Origin: Membranipora membranacea
Taxonomy: Eukaryota; Bryozoa; Gymnolaemata; Cheilostomatida; Membraniporidae
Assembly (NCBI GenBank): GCA_914767715.1
Contig: OU612071.1
Coordinates: 15,126,948 to 15,186,947 of the forward strand
DNA length: 60,000 nucleotides
Direction: 5' to 3'
Positions 33,242-43,329 of this stretch are shown here, piece by piece. A program made the position numbers and the translations under genes. The number at the start of each line of letters is the position of its first letter. Position 1 is the first letter of the stretch. The notes below the pieces were generated by a model that worked only from the letters and a program-made list of their open reading frames with translations, ran no database searches and was not told the origin of the DNA.

Positions 33242-33478
33242 TGTAGTGTATTCAACTCACATGTATTGTTGTATAAGTACTCCTAGCTCCCTAGTTCTGT
33301 ATGTATCTTAGTCAGTCTCTCCCTTGGGCTTCTCCTCTCTTAGTCCATGATTATTCTAATCCCCTCTCTTCGCGCATCCGGATATAGTCCGAGTCTGCGT
33401 CCTTTGCTAATCTCTTTCACCTGCTGTCTAGATCCCTTATGCTATTATCCGGTCCCACCACACAAAGTAGACATCACA
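33242..33478 (-). repeat. 5' LTR of the gypsy element
   Basis: On the minus strand it begins TGTGATGTCTACTTTGTG and ends GAATACACTACA, giving the TG...CA ends of an LTR, 237 bp long. It is followed by the primer-binding site. The similarity of the + strand beyond 33478 to 49170 onward supports this as the insertion boundary. Confidence 0.7.
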
Positions 33479-33489
33479 GATGATGTTAC

Positions 33490-34074
33490 GATAATTTTGG
33501 TGTCTGGTTTCCAGTTACATTTATATTGGCATCATTCTTGCAGGCAAACTGATAAATACAAACTGAGATCAATAAATTTACGGAATTTAAAGCTGCAAAA
33601 ATTTAACCATGCTTGCAAATATAAATTATCAGTTTGAAGCTGCCATTATGAGGTATCAAATAATAGATCTACACACCTCTCTCTACGTATTTTGTGATAA
33701 TTGTCTTCACCCATAAGTGCTCCACAAGACGATCTGCAAAAAACTGTACTATGAGCTTGTATGCTACAAAAGGTGACAATAATTTCATATGGGAGAATAT
33801 TGACAAGGCTTATTGATTTGACATTTAATTAATTATTTCAACTGCCGCTTTTGGATTCTCAGAATAATAAGTCCTGGTCCATGATAGCAAAAACCGAATG
33901 CAAAAGCAGAATATACAACTGAAAGGCACCTGTCCTTCCGTCCATCAGTCCAAATGCTGCATGTAATGTAGTTACATTTTTACTTCCGACAGGCAGACTG
34001 TCCTGCAGCACAACGCTGCTCAATCTGTAGCTACGCATATTATAATTTCGCTCGAAGAATCTATAGACACAAAA
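33490..34074 (-). pseudogene. Duplicated segment (block L, copy 1)
   Basis: Aligned with 49170-49760. Shared stretches include TTGCAAATATAAAT-ATCAGT, TCTTCACCCATAA-G-GCTCC and TTAATTAAT-ATTTCA. On the minus strand both copies give related peptides around CKLLV/YKLIV and RLVE..., frames broken in each. Family unknown. Confidence 0.45.
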
Positions 34075-34120
34075 TGTTGCAGAAATATTAGATATATATA
34101 TATCTAACATTTCTGCAACA
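34075..34120. repeat. 46-bp near-perfect palindrome
   Basis: TGTTGCAGAAATATTAGATA runs into its reverse complement with a single mismatched base pair (44 of 46 bases). Centre is an ATAT run. Possibly a second transposon reduced to its inverted ends; compare 13591-13620. Confidence 0.9.
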
Positions 34121-35204
34121 TCACTGGAAAACTAGATCCATCTCAACATAATAAGATCTCAATTGGCAAAAGAAAGCAAATACTCAAAAACAGCAACACA
34201 TTGAAAGCTGTACGTAGCAATTACTACCCTGCGTGGATTAGCAAACAATGTAGCAAAGACCTATGCGTTCCAGTAGCGCATATAGTAAATCTTGCAATGT
34301 AAACCTGTCGATATCCACCATTCTACAAGACCGACCGCATAAAAAACACCTATGGCCAAAACTTCATCACCAAGGAAAAGGGAGAATGTTTAGAATATGA
34401 ACAAAGAATATCAACTACAAGAATTTCCTTTTTGAGATTTATACGTATATTATGAATTTGTAGAGATGATTTTTTATGATATCAAATAATGTAGGCAAAA
34501 AAACATTCAACATAATGTGGACTAATGGACTAAGGATTCAAGGTATTTTTGGTAGGTCTTCCTGATACGAAGATATTAAAATATTGCTGTATGGACACAT
34601 AATGCCATGAGAAAACACAATTTGGATTACAAAAGAGAGTTGAACACAAAAATTTATACAACACAATCGGCTATGTTGTACCTGGGAAATATGTCGTTTC
34701 TCCTTCTCCTAGTAGAATAATTGCAGTTAACATGAATTTATTAGTGATAAAATGAGCGTCCCACTCCTCCCCTGAGATCACCTTCAATAAAGAAAAAGAC
34801 AAATTGAAGCAAAAGGGATGTACAGAGGCCATAATGAGGATATGGAGTACATAAATTATAAGAAATCGATTTCTTTCCAAGGACTAATGGTATCTCAAGC
34901 TTGGTTTTTGGTTTACAATTTTAAAATATTAATTTCATTTCAATTCTTAGTGAAATTAGTTTAACAAGATTCATATGGCGTTTAACGTTACTATTGTTAT
35001 TCTACTTGGGGTATTATTAGGATGTTATTCCCTTTGAAGTACAACAAACCCTTATCTTATAAAATAACTTAACACTATGAGTTTCATAATTATCTACCAT
35101 CACCAACTCCATCCAGAAATTCAATTTTTTGCATTGGGCCAGCCTTTAATCTAAACAAGGTAACAGTTGCAACGTGCATGTAAGTTAGTATTTTCACAAC
35201 ATAC
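34121..35204. other. No gene recognised
   Basis: AT-rich; short frames without motifs. Confidence 0.4.
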
Positions 35205-35479
35205 CAATCCTAAAGGTCTCTGTGGTTGACCCGAACCTGATGTTGTGGCCAACAGCTTCAAGGAAGTCAGTTACATTGACTTGACCATCCCTCCTCCTCT
35301 CGCATAGGGTCTTCAGTCTTCTCCTCAGCCTAAGGGTCTCTGCTCTTGTCCCCCTTGGCAGAGGCTCACCCAGCTCAAACAGCCCGATTTGAGCTCGGTT
35401 GAAACAATCCTCCTTCTGTATGGTCTCTATGAAGCACCATACAGATGGGTGTGCATTGAGATTACACAGGTGTTTGAAT
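35205..35479 (-). CDS. MULE-type transposase C-terminal exon
   Basis: Bounded by an acceptor TTTATTTTCAG (ending at 35480) and a GTATGT donor (from 35204), the exon is fully open. It reads FKHLCNLNAHPSVWCFIE, then TIQKEDCFNRAQIG, and near the end NVTDFLEAVGHNIRFG. This matches the region that follows RTNN.EGW in MULE/FLYWCH-type transposases (F...HP..W.FI..L..E......Q......G). It belongs logically after the RTNN exon at 38.9 kb, 3.4 kb upstream on the same strand. It might be a spliced transposase, a domesticated gene or a leftover. Confidence 0.6.
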
Positions 35480-35677
35480 CTGAAAATAAATTAGTTATAA
35501 TTTCATAGAGTGATGAGGAATGATGCCCCTTAAGCTGGTTCTTGATTTTCTATCATGGTGTGCCAAGTCACACCTATCACCACTCTGTTTCCATTCTTTC
35601 TGCGTCATTAAACAATGCCACAAACAAATATATGAATTTGAAGTTTGAAAGGTTTTGCAGTTGAATAGGCGACTTAC

Positions 35678-35803
35678 CAGGCCTTTGAAAATAAACAATT
35701 TTCATCAAGTTGTCTTCCCTTGGAAAAGGGACAGTAGCATTGAGCACATCATTAGTGATGACAGAATTCATGGAATAACTCCTATTCCAAGAAAGCTAAA
35801 ATT
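35678..35803 (-). CDS. Candidate exon upstream of the MULE exon
   Basis: Open from a possible acceptor (GTAATTTTAG near 35804) to a consensus donor GTAAGTC (35677 downward). It reads SVITNDVLNATVPFPRED and then LMKIVYFQRPG. Its phase does not join cleanly to the exon at 35479, so they may not be spliced together. Unknown product. Confidence 0.3.
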
Positions 35804-37227
35804 ACGGGGTTTCCATACGATCATGTCAGTGTAGTAAGGTATCTGATGGCATAGTTTTCGATACCCTACTCGGAATTATTTTTTATTTTTTTATGTACTG
35901 CCCAGTGGTTTTCTCAGGTAACTACAGTAAAGGCATGTTTCTCATCACAGCAATAAATTGACCTAAGGTACACCCTTACGCATTTTGGCATAGATATGTT
36001 ATGCTATGTTTATTGTCTGCTATGATAAGGTAAAATAGAGGTATCGTGCTGATGACAAGTGAGGGCACTGTGCCTGTACGGGATTAAGTGAATGTTGTAT
36101 GAGGTCATTATAATAAAATTATTCAGACAGAGATGTAAACTATTAGCGAAGTCAGTAGCCAGGTATTGCCTAGCAATAACAAAAATATACCCGTAAGTCC
36201 TCTGAAGTCCTATTGTCAGCTCCGATACAAGTTTTAACGATATAAATGCGACAGATTTTTAAACACACTGTCATACCTATGCCATACTGGTTGACTCATG
36301 AGCAGGTCAGGCCAAATTTTATTGTGAGCATTATGCAGACTTAACTTAATTTACTCAGATGAGGGATAATTTCTGGTTCCATTTCAAAGAACAAGCAGAG
36401 ATTAGTTTTCATTCCGGAGCTGAAAAGCTCATCATAATCTAAAACTTCCATCTTGGATTGCGATAAATTATTGTAAAATAAAGAAAAAACATTCTTTGTT
36501 ATACCAGTGATCATCATCTGAAATTAGATTTGGCCATAATAAACAGGCTTCGTTTTTAGTTTCCCTTTTTTATCGATGCACGAGGGATTATCAGATGAAG
36601 GTGACATAATTTCCAGTAGCATACCTGTATCAGTATCATAGATCTGATTCATGCAGCTAAATTTTCAGATCGAGCAATGCTGTCGCAATTACCTATTAGC
36701 AGTTTTTTACCCATTAGAAATGTCGGATGCTGACATTTTTTGCAAACCACAGCACTACATTTCACTACATGGAAATCTTGATTACTATTCACCGCACTCA
36801 TTCTATGTATAGACAATTGTTTGTCATCATTTTATGCACCACTTTTCTTGTCAAGACTCGTACAGCCAACCAGCTAATCGACGAGCCTCCATTTATCCTT
36901 ATGATGTAGCCTGCAGCATCATTACAAACACAGTGTCACAGCACAAGTTGTAGAGATTATTATTACTTCCATACCAATTATCCTAACTAGGAAGAGTTAC
37001 GCAACATATGTAAGAGGGCGATAATTTTGGTACAACAACCAATAAAATGCTCGTTGCCGACCCCCTTGATGTGTATGCTATCTCGCCTAGCGTCTCTATA
37101 CTAGTACAATACCCACACAGCAATCCCAAGAAATGAAACTATTAAGCCCTTTTACTCTGGTTCATGGTGAGACACTGAACATAATTTATTTCTTGAGCGG
37201 TGCTGTTCATATTCTGCACAAGTTGTG
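35804..37227. other. No gene recognised
   Basis: AT-rich; frames such as 36727-36909 (+) have no motif. Confidence 0.4.
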
Positions 37228-37378
37228 CTATGGATTGGCTGCTTGATAGTGTTTCATAACATCAACTTTCTTCCTAACTTTGTTCAATTCTTGAGCAGCA
37301 GCGATTGTAGCTGTAGATTCCTGATCAATAATTATGATGTCAGGTTTTTGTGGAGTTTTGTTGCTGTCCTGAAGTTGT
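37228..37378 (-). CDS. Candidate terminal exon, lysine/glutamine-rich
   Basis: After an acceptor (TTTGCCTAAAAG, AG at 37380-37379) the frame reads QLQDSNKTPQKPDIIIIDQE, then STATIAAAQELNKVRKKVD, and stops at TAG (37230-37228). About 49 codons with amphipathic, helix-like composition. It lies downstream of the frames at 37558-38074 on the same strand and could be the last exon of that gene. Unknown family. Confidence 0.4.
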
Positions 37379-37557
37379 CTTTTAGGCAAAGATTATAAAT
37401 TATTATTAGGATTATTATGGTACTACTATTCAATTGACTGTTGTCCCTTATGACTGTTACAGCATGTTACAGCTCTGCTATGTAATAAACCTGGCTAAAC
37501 CCCATTAATCAATTTAACTGAAAAATTTGAGTTTATACTGTGAATCTGTCTGGTCAT

Positions 37558-38074
37558 TCATGAGAATATTTGCTCACTGCTTCGGACAAAGATAATCCTT
37601 GTTACATCATGACCGGAAAATGTAAATTTGTCGCAACTTGTAGTAAAATCAGCCGTTTTGCATCTCAGCTGTCCGAGAAACAGTGTAGCCGCTGCACCCA
37701 CAGCTGGGTAATCAGGGATAGCATTGCCATTGGAGGATTGTTTTTTTGTTAAGACACTGTCAGAATGAGAATGTCCCAGTTTGGAGATAAGGGAGATGAG
37801 ATGGGTGTCAAGGAACATCATACATTTAAGTCGATTAGGGTCTGGAGCTGACCCTCCAATCTTGGATAATGTCATATTGTTTTTTTTTATATTTCCTGGT
37901 CCCATAGGCCAGGCACTTATGAGGTTTCAGCATTGTATAATGTATACGCTCTTGAACAGAGTTCCTTTCTTGTTCCAGAGCACTTAAAAGCCTACAGTAA
38001 TATTTCATTGCTTCTGCGTCCCACGTTTCGATTTCGTTCAATGATATCAAATCGCTGCTTACAAGATCTTCCAT
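37558..38074 (-). pseudogene. Unknown ORF split by a 9-A run
   Basis: From ATG at 38074 the frame reads MEDLVSSDLISLNEIETWD, then CRLLSALEQERNSVQERI (likely helix). At a run of nine A (minus strand; 37888-37880) the coding-like signal moves to the next frame, reading KIGGSAPDPNRLKCMMFL, then SNGNAIPDYPAVGAAATLFL and GHDVTRIIFVRSSEQIFS to a stop at 37558. The two frames together cover about 170 codons. A one-base length error or mutation in the run is the simplest explanation. I do not recognise the protein. Confidence 0.45.
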
Positions 38075-38836
38075 ATTGTGATGTTACTTGATGTCTGATG
38101 ACCAAATAGATAGACATTCATATGGGCGCAGCATTAAATACACCTGATTTTAATCATTCACACTTCAGTATTTATAATCTTTGCTTCAGTGTTTTGTGGT
38201 ACAAAAACCAGGTTAGATATGCCAGACCCAATGTTTGCAGTATATTTCATACGGTGCGTGCGGTGCGCCGTCATTCAGACCACTATTATATCACAGAGTA
38301 AGGATATATCATATCATGCTCTAATCTTTCATCATATCAATAATTTCTATACTATTACTATGGTGTGACCACATATCCCAGAATAATAACCTTGTTTGTT
38401 ATGACACTGCAAGAATTACATCGCTAGTTTGAAGGTTTGAGGAGCTAGAATTTTTTTCTATATCCCAATATGTTCCTTGGTAGATTATGCACCTGATCTG
38501 AGAATGCCACTTCCAGAAAATGCGCTGCTACCGAGTTATCAAAGAAAAAGGAATATTTTAGTATCCTTCCTATAGTGAACTGTCCCTTTATCATGGGCAT
38601 TGACAACACAACTCCAAATTATAAAAATGTTATTTTTGGGCTCAGTAAGTCGCCTATTATTCGAGGTTACTCTGAAGAAGTCCCTTATTGACAGAAGAGG
38701 AGACAGCTAACATCCTTTTACAGCTAAACTTGATCTCAAACTATGTCATAGGCCTACCTGATGCTAGTACATTGAAAGAAACAAGGATAGTTATTCATCT
38801 TGTTCATTTATTCAAGGTTTCAAACATAATTTTGGA
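38075..38836. other. No gene recognised
   Basis: AT-rich; contains a short GGTGCG repeat near 38254-38270. Confidence 0.35.
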
Positions 38837-39094
38837 TCATGCATCATGTTCACCTTCAATCCATACAACACAAACTCCATGTTTTATAAATAAAGGATAT
38901 CTTTCAATGTAGCTGTTGTTCCAACCCTCTCTCTGATTGTTGGTGCGGTCCTCATCATCAAGTGTAGCTTGATACAGATTCCAGGTTTCAGGTGGAAACA
39001 AAGGCTCCCTCCTAACATTAATGATTAGGTTGATCCCTGCTGCAGGTTGTACTATTAACTCCCCATGGATGGACAATCTCAGCAAGAATTGCAT
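38837..39094 (-). pseudogene. MULE-type transposase fragment with RTNN motif
   Basis: The frame reads RREPLFPPETWNLYQATLDD, then EDRTNNQREGWNNSYI. The pattern RR.P.FP...WN.Y......RTNN..EGWN is characteristic of the C-terminal part of MULE transposases, often found with FLYWCH zinc fingers in animals. After NNSYI the frame leaves the family, so the following exon (35205-35479 in this window) is separated. The upstream catalytic core is not visible. Confidence 0.62.
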
Positions 39095-39658
39095 GAACTA
39101 ACCGGCAACAGTCAAGGATGGATGTGAATAGGAAAGATATTTCCTTTCGTCCATTATAGACCTCTGATGTTCAACCATTGACATTATATTATATTATATC
39201 AATGTGTGCTTATAACATTATTATTTTAATTATTTCTGTAGGTGCCTAATCAATGTATGATTGAACAGCAGAATAAACGTTCATAGTCTCCCCCCCCCCC
39301 CCTGAATAGATATGGTGTCTAATACCAAACTATATTGCTTACTATCTGTCATTACACTTAAGATCATAGCAAATACAAATCCAGATTTACAGTTGACAAT
39401 CTAGTCTGAAATCTGATTTTTTTGGAAAAATACAGGTGCTGATATCGGTAATTGTAATGGTCACAGCAAAAAGGGATGAGGATAGTGAAACCAGAACCAT
39501 GAGGAGGAACAATCAATAATTGCGCGTGCTCAACAAAAACAATTGGAGTCCTCCCATACCAACAGTTGACCCGGTACGCATTCCTTACCATCATCATGAA
39601 GCCTTTTTGGAATGACTATTTGTACGCCTTATTGGCAATTGGGGTTGACGAAATATTA
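39095..39658. other. No gene recognised; poly-C tract
   Basis: Contains an ATTAT microsatellite near 39180 and a 13-C run at 39290-39302. No gene. Confidence 0.5.
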
Positions 39659-39854
39659 TTGGCAAAATGAGATTGGCAAAATGAGATTGGCAAAACATCT
39701 TTGGCGAAATGTGATTGGCAAAATGGGACTGGCGAAATGTCTTTGGCAAAATGTGATTGGCAAAATAAAATTGGCAAAACATCTTTGGCGAAATGTGAGT
39801 GGCATAATAAGACTGGCGAAATGTCTTTGGCAAAACATGATTGGCGAAATGTGA
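39659..39854. repeat. 14-bp minisatellite, 14 copies, with 84-bp higher-order pattern
   Basis: Fourteen units of TTGGCAAAATGWGA type, all exactly 14 bp. Units 3, 4 and 6 are identical to units 9, 10 and 12, and 5 and 7 resemble 11 and 13, so blocks of six units (84 bp) were duplicated. Long open frames on both strands here are artefacts of a stop-free repeat. Confidence 0.95.
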
Positions 39855-40242
39855 AATTTTAAGTCAGGTAAAATTAATTTCGAGTGATAGGATTGCAATT
39901 ATTTGTGCAAGAATCATGGGGCCTCACTAGGTATTTACATCTGTCCTGAACATCATATCTGCAGATTTTGGAGAGCAGCTCCCACATGGACTTGTTATTC
40001 TCTCTACCTCTTTTAATTGTCCAACCAGCCATATGTGCACAAGTCGTCTCTCATCACCATTCAAGTCATCTGAAGACGATTTCACAAACATTTACTATTC
40101 AACTTTTTTCTTTGTTCTCTAATAGCAACATGGCTGATCGATGCCAACAAGAAATGACTGGATATGATTCTATATGGAGGTTATCCATGCTGATTTGCAT
40201 GGTCTGATAGCTCTGACCGAGTGGTTGAATTCGATTCAGTTA

Positions 40243-40330
40243 TAATGATCTAGAGCATTATCAGAACTATCGCTCCAATGAATGTCAAACCCACAAGACA
40301 GGGTTTTTGCTGCAATGTTTGTCAACTTAG
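40243..40330 (-). pseudogene. Duplicated exon family, acidic DIH block (copy 1)
   Basis: Minus strand reads AKTLSCGFDIHWSDSSDNAL, matching FCCGIDIHLSDDSDRDARD at 46690-46795. Conserved residues are CG.DIH.SD.SD. Too short to identify. Confidence 0.45.
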
Positions 40331-40547
40331 TTGTCCATTTTCCAAGTTATATAGATGCCGGCTAATAGTAGACAAAATGGTTGATGGCTTCTTTCTTATG
40401 CCATAAAAAATAAGCTAAAACAGGGTAAAACTTCTAGGTCAGTTGCAAGGTTGTGTGCCCTTGTTTCGAGGGGAAATTGATGACTTCCCTACGCTGTGTT
40501 TGAATCCAAGTGTACTTTTGACTAGCAAAATAATGATCTAAATTTAC

Positions 40548-40616
40548 CGTCCACATAGTTCTGCTCATCATCTCTATTGCGCTGATGCTGTTGCGGGAAC
40601 AGCATCTCAGATTTTT
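40548..40616 (-). CDS. Duplicated exon family, block 8 (copy 1, 69 bp)
   Basis: Acceptor TTGTATTACAG and donor GTAAAT bound an open exon reading EKSEMLFPQQHQRNRDDEQN. Two other copies (43193-43291 and 51176-51278) share the start EKSEALFPQQHQ and the end before GTAAG. Shared splice sites in three copies make this a real exon of an ancestral gene. Product unknown, polar and acidic. Confidence 0.5.
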
Positions 40617-40685
40617 CTGTAATACAATGTATTTAATGTTTTTATTGTATTTAATGTATTTAAAGTAATTAATGTATTTAACTCG

Positions 40686-40919
40686 TCGAATCATGATCAT
40701 GATTGCATCTGGTGAATTTCTTTTCTTGAATCCTTCGTGGACATTTAAGATGTGAAGAAGCATTGACCTCACCATCTCCACTAGAAGCTCTGCGTCCCCA
40801 CTACAGGTGGCAGTGCCTGAGTACCATATATGATTTTGATTGATATCCAGGGCACAGGCTTCTTCTTGTCTTTGGTCTTGCACTCTTGGTGATAGCTTTT
40901 GCGAAGTTTTTTTGTCCAA
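40686..40919 (-). pseudogene. Duplicated exon family, block 4 (copy 1)
   Basis: Reads KTSQKLSPRVQDQRQEEA, then NHIWYSGTATCSGDAELLVE and MLLHILNVHEGF. Copies at 53447-53650 and 58080-58330 keep HIWYSS, C.GD.ELL.E.V.SM and HI.NVH.GF. From memory, a pattern NH.YW....GD.EL...W.S...H..N.H occurs in a widespread family of transposase-like animal proteins of unknown name; the match is suggestive only. Confidence 0.5.
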
Positions 40920-41089
40920 TGCGACACGTCCTCAAAATGATTGGAAATATAATACTGATGCTACTCTGTAAGATTTAAACATTTGAATAAAAGCGCAATA
41001 TTTGTGAGCAGAGCCTCATTTTGTGGTATTTGTCATAGTCTTAGCTAATATATATGTTATGTTTGTAATTTTCCTATAGTTTTCTGGGC

Positions 41090-41600
41090 CATTCTCCCTT
41101 TTCATCATCAAATCTTGTCTTTTAAGACATCTTACTCCAGTTGATGGCTGCAAAATCAAAGTGATTTTGTACTGTGTTTCGTAACACAGATAACTGGGCA
41201 TGCACCCGCCTGGCAAATCTTCTTTAACTGGCTAGCTTACAGTACCAGCAGTGTGTTACAAGTCTCCTGTCTCAACTTAACTAATTCAGACTGATTGTTC
41301 ATTGATAGCAAGACTTGGCATTGTGGACGGTTGTCAAATGTGTCAATATAAAGGTACATAATTGAAACAAACTTCATTGTTGAGATGTGGAAAGCAACGC
41401 CCTAAAACATGTGGCACTGCATTCAACATCTGTATACATGTGTTTAGATCAGGAAAACTGAATATGGATTCAAATTTGTACTTACATATTACTGCAAGGT
41501 TTCCTCTGCACCTATGTGAGATACAATGTCCGACCCGCTTTGTCGTTCTTCCAAGTCATCTAATATTTTGTAACTGTGAGGCACCATTGAAACTGTGAGT
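41090..41600 (-). pseudogene. Duplicated exon family, blocks 3b and 5 (copy 2)
   Basis: Reads LDDLEERQSGSDIVSHIGAE at about 41500-41590 and, further along, CYETQYKITLI and DFAAINWSKMS at 41090-41216. The same blocks recur at 46160-46240, 52900-52980, 54760-54840 and 57560-57640 (block 3b), and at 27.2, 54.0 and 58.5 kb (block 5). Several 3b copies end in a GTAAGT-like donor. Confidence 0.45.
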
Positions 41601-41756
41601 TTTCCTATAGCAACATATGTCATATAAATAGGCATGCAAGTGATTAATGTTGCACCCTTTTAGTAACATAATTGTTTTACTGGGCGGTCTCTCAGATGTC
41701 TTGTGAGCTGCAAAAATAAAGTTTTAACAACAAAATATTATTTCAATGATAGATTG

Positions 41757-41818
41757 ATACAGCATATGATACAGCATATGATACAGATATGATAAGTGGT
41801 AAGTGGTAAGTGGTAAGA
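41757..41818 (+). repeat. Short tandem repeats ATGATACAGCAT and AAGTGGT
   Basis: Two to three copies of each unit side by side, at the edge of a duplicated block (A) also present at 53.2 and 57.8 kb. Confidence 0.85.
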
Positions 41819-42162
41819 CTATACAGTTGGTTGGCTGAGCTTTTTTGTGCGTTATCGTTATAATTATGTTTTTCTCACTTTTCGGATATTCTGGTAGGAT
41901 CATTGTGTTAATTATCGCTCACACCTGGAAATATTTTCCTGATATAAATGAGATCAGGTAGATTGTAGATAATAAATGATATGTTCTACCATTTCATTGC
42001 AAGAAGATTTATGTGATTTTCTTTATGTAGGAATTTCTGATTGACATTAGTTCTATGATGAACTCAAAGCGCTTATTAATATTATTCACAGACTGCGAGG
42101 CAGCCACAAGGCCACCTCTATATATTCAGTAACTATGTGGATTTGTTACTGATGTGACTGAT

Positions 42163-42262
42163 TATTCTCACCGATCCCGAAGTGGTTACTGTCTCTACAG
42201 TGTACGGTCTGCAAATCTATCTTCCGAGAAAACAGCATAGTCTCATCCGGTGCAAAAGCTTA
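42163..42262 (-). pseudogene. Duplicated exon family, block 6 (copy 1)
   Basis: Reads RPYTVETVTTSGSV and then a GTGAGAA donor; the copy at 50130-50235 reads RLRCLCFEDRFSRPYTVQAV and TTSGS before the same donor. The conserved splice site supports an exon. Confidence 0.45.
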
Positions 42263-42539
42263 TCATAAAACAGAGTTTGTTATACATATACACCTCCACA
42301 ATTACAAATGTATTAAATGTGGTGGCAGAATATCATTGTTTAAAAACAAGGTATATAGATGCCTGGCTAACAGACAACGCATGTTTAATGGCTGCTTTCT
42401 TATGCCACAAAAACATGAACTCGAACGAACAAGCGTAAAATTTAGCAGTATTTTACACTTTTTTCAGCGTAAAAAATATTTACACTTTACGTTGTCCGCA
42501 CATAGCTTTAATGTTTACATCAAATATCTTATATTATTT

Positions 42540-42761
42540 TTAATTTTCGGATGGTATAGCAGCTAGGCCATATTTCATAGAGGCTGTTGTACGATACGGC
42601 CTTACGGCTACAACCTGCTGTTCTACATTCCTGTTGACTATCACAAGTACTCTTTCCACTCCCATTTGGAATAATCTAGTCACCTCTTGTTTCTGAGCAG
42701 TGCTAAGGGTTCTACTATAGCTATAATTATAAACTTCCACGCGATCAATAGAACACTGCAT
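42540..42761 (-). CDS. Unknown ORF related to block 5
   Basis: An open 73-codon frame reading TLSTAQKQEVTRLFQMGVER, then VLVIVNRNVEQQVVAVRPY and GLAAIPSEN before a stop. The stretch RNVEQQVVAVRPY matches LNVEQRVVAIRTY at about 54180, so it is a better-preserved member of that block. No family recognised. Confidence 0.4.
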   Translation of the reverse strand: MQCSIDRVEVYNYSYSRTLSTAQKQEVTRLFQMGVERVLVIVNRNVEQQVVAVRPYRTTASMKYGLAAIPSEN

Positions 42762-42770
42762 TGCAAGTTG

Positions 42771-43000
42771 TTATGTTGGTTTATTAAACAGTGATCTACC
42801 TATAATTGTTCTTGTTGATAAATAAGTACTTTGTTGATGATGGGGATCTTTTTGTTTATGTGGAGGGTTTTTCTCAGAATTCTGTGTGTCAAAAAACAAG
42901 GCGGAACCACAAGTAAAGAAACTCAAGGTATCTGAGCCTGGGAGAAAATAAATGCTACAAACAATCCACAACCTAATATCTACACTCTGAAAAGTAAAGG
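42771..43000 (-). pseudogene. Duplicated exon family, block 7 (copy 1)
   Basis: Collinear with 50525-51000 (block N). Minus strand of this copy reads LRKTLHINKKIPIINKV in the frame that corresponds to MSKTLRVNNEISIITKV in the other copy. The middle (about 130 bp) is deleted here. Confidence 0.45.
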
Positions 43001-43192
43001 CCAGTGTATTTTACACTTTACCGAAACAAACACGCTGTGTTATCAGGGAGTGGTTCTAACCCTCATTGGTGTTATGTTAATTTTAGGTCAGTTTTCAGGT
43101 TGTGCGTCCTTGATTGCAGAGGAAGAGAATTCTCTTTGCTGTGTGCGAACTTAAGTGTACTTTTGACTAGTAAAAGAATGGACAAAACTTAC

Positions 43193-43291
43193 CATTCACA
43201 TAATCCTGGTCATCCTCTCCATTATTTTCAGCCATCCTATCAGGGCTGTGCTGATATTGATGCTGTTGTGGAAACAGCGCCTCAGATTTTT
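43193..43291 (-). CDS. Duplicated exon family, block 8 (copy 2, 99 bp)
   Basis: Fully open exon reading EKSEALFPQQHQYQHSPDR, then MAENNGEDDQDYVN, up to a GTAAGT donor. The acceptor is GTATTGGAG, still AG but weaker than the CAG of copy 1. Best-preserved copy of this exon. Confidence 0.5.
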
Positions 43292-43329
43292 CTCCAATAC
43301 AATATATGAATTGAATTTAATGTATTTAA

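Larger units (their letters stand above)
28576..33478 (-). mobile_element. Defective Ty3/gypsy LTR retrotransposon with a third ORF
   Basis: Minus-strand order: 5' LTR (33478-33242), primer-binding site, gag with two zinc knuckles, protease, RT, RNase H, integrase and a third ORF. PR-RT-RH-IN order defines Ty3/gypsy. The C-terminal integrase piece near 29500-29640 has the spaced YWV...R..R..LRPL pattern of a GPY/F-type module. I could not find a matching 3' LTR below 28576, so the copy is truncated or rearranged there. Stops and frameshifts in gag, a deletion between protease and RT, a stop in RNase H and shifts in integrase make it inactive. It sits next to a duplicated segment also seen at 49.2 kb. 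Confidence 0.88.

Noticed and set aside
39659-39854. CRISPR-like array
   Set aside because: Units are contiguous 14-mers without spacers; the context is eukaryotic. It is a minisatellite.
39594-39898. Overlapping 80-codon ORFs on both strands
   Set aside because: They exist only because the 14-bp repeat lacks stop codons in most frames.
40434-40919. 161-codon minus-strand ORF as one protein
   Set aside because: It joins two separate duplicated blocks (4 and 8) across an AT-rich intron-like stretch; a splice acceptor lies between them.
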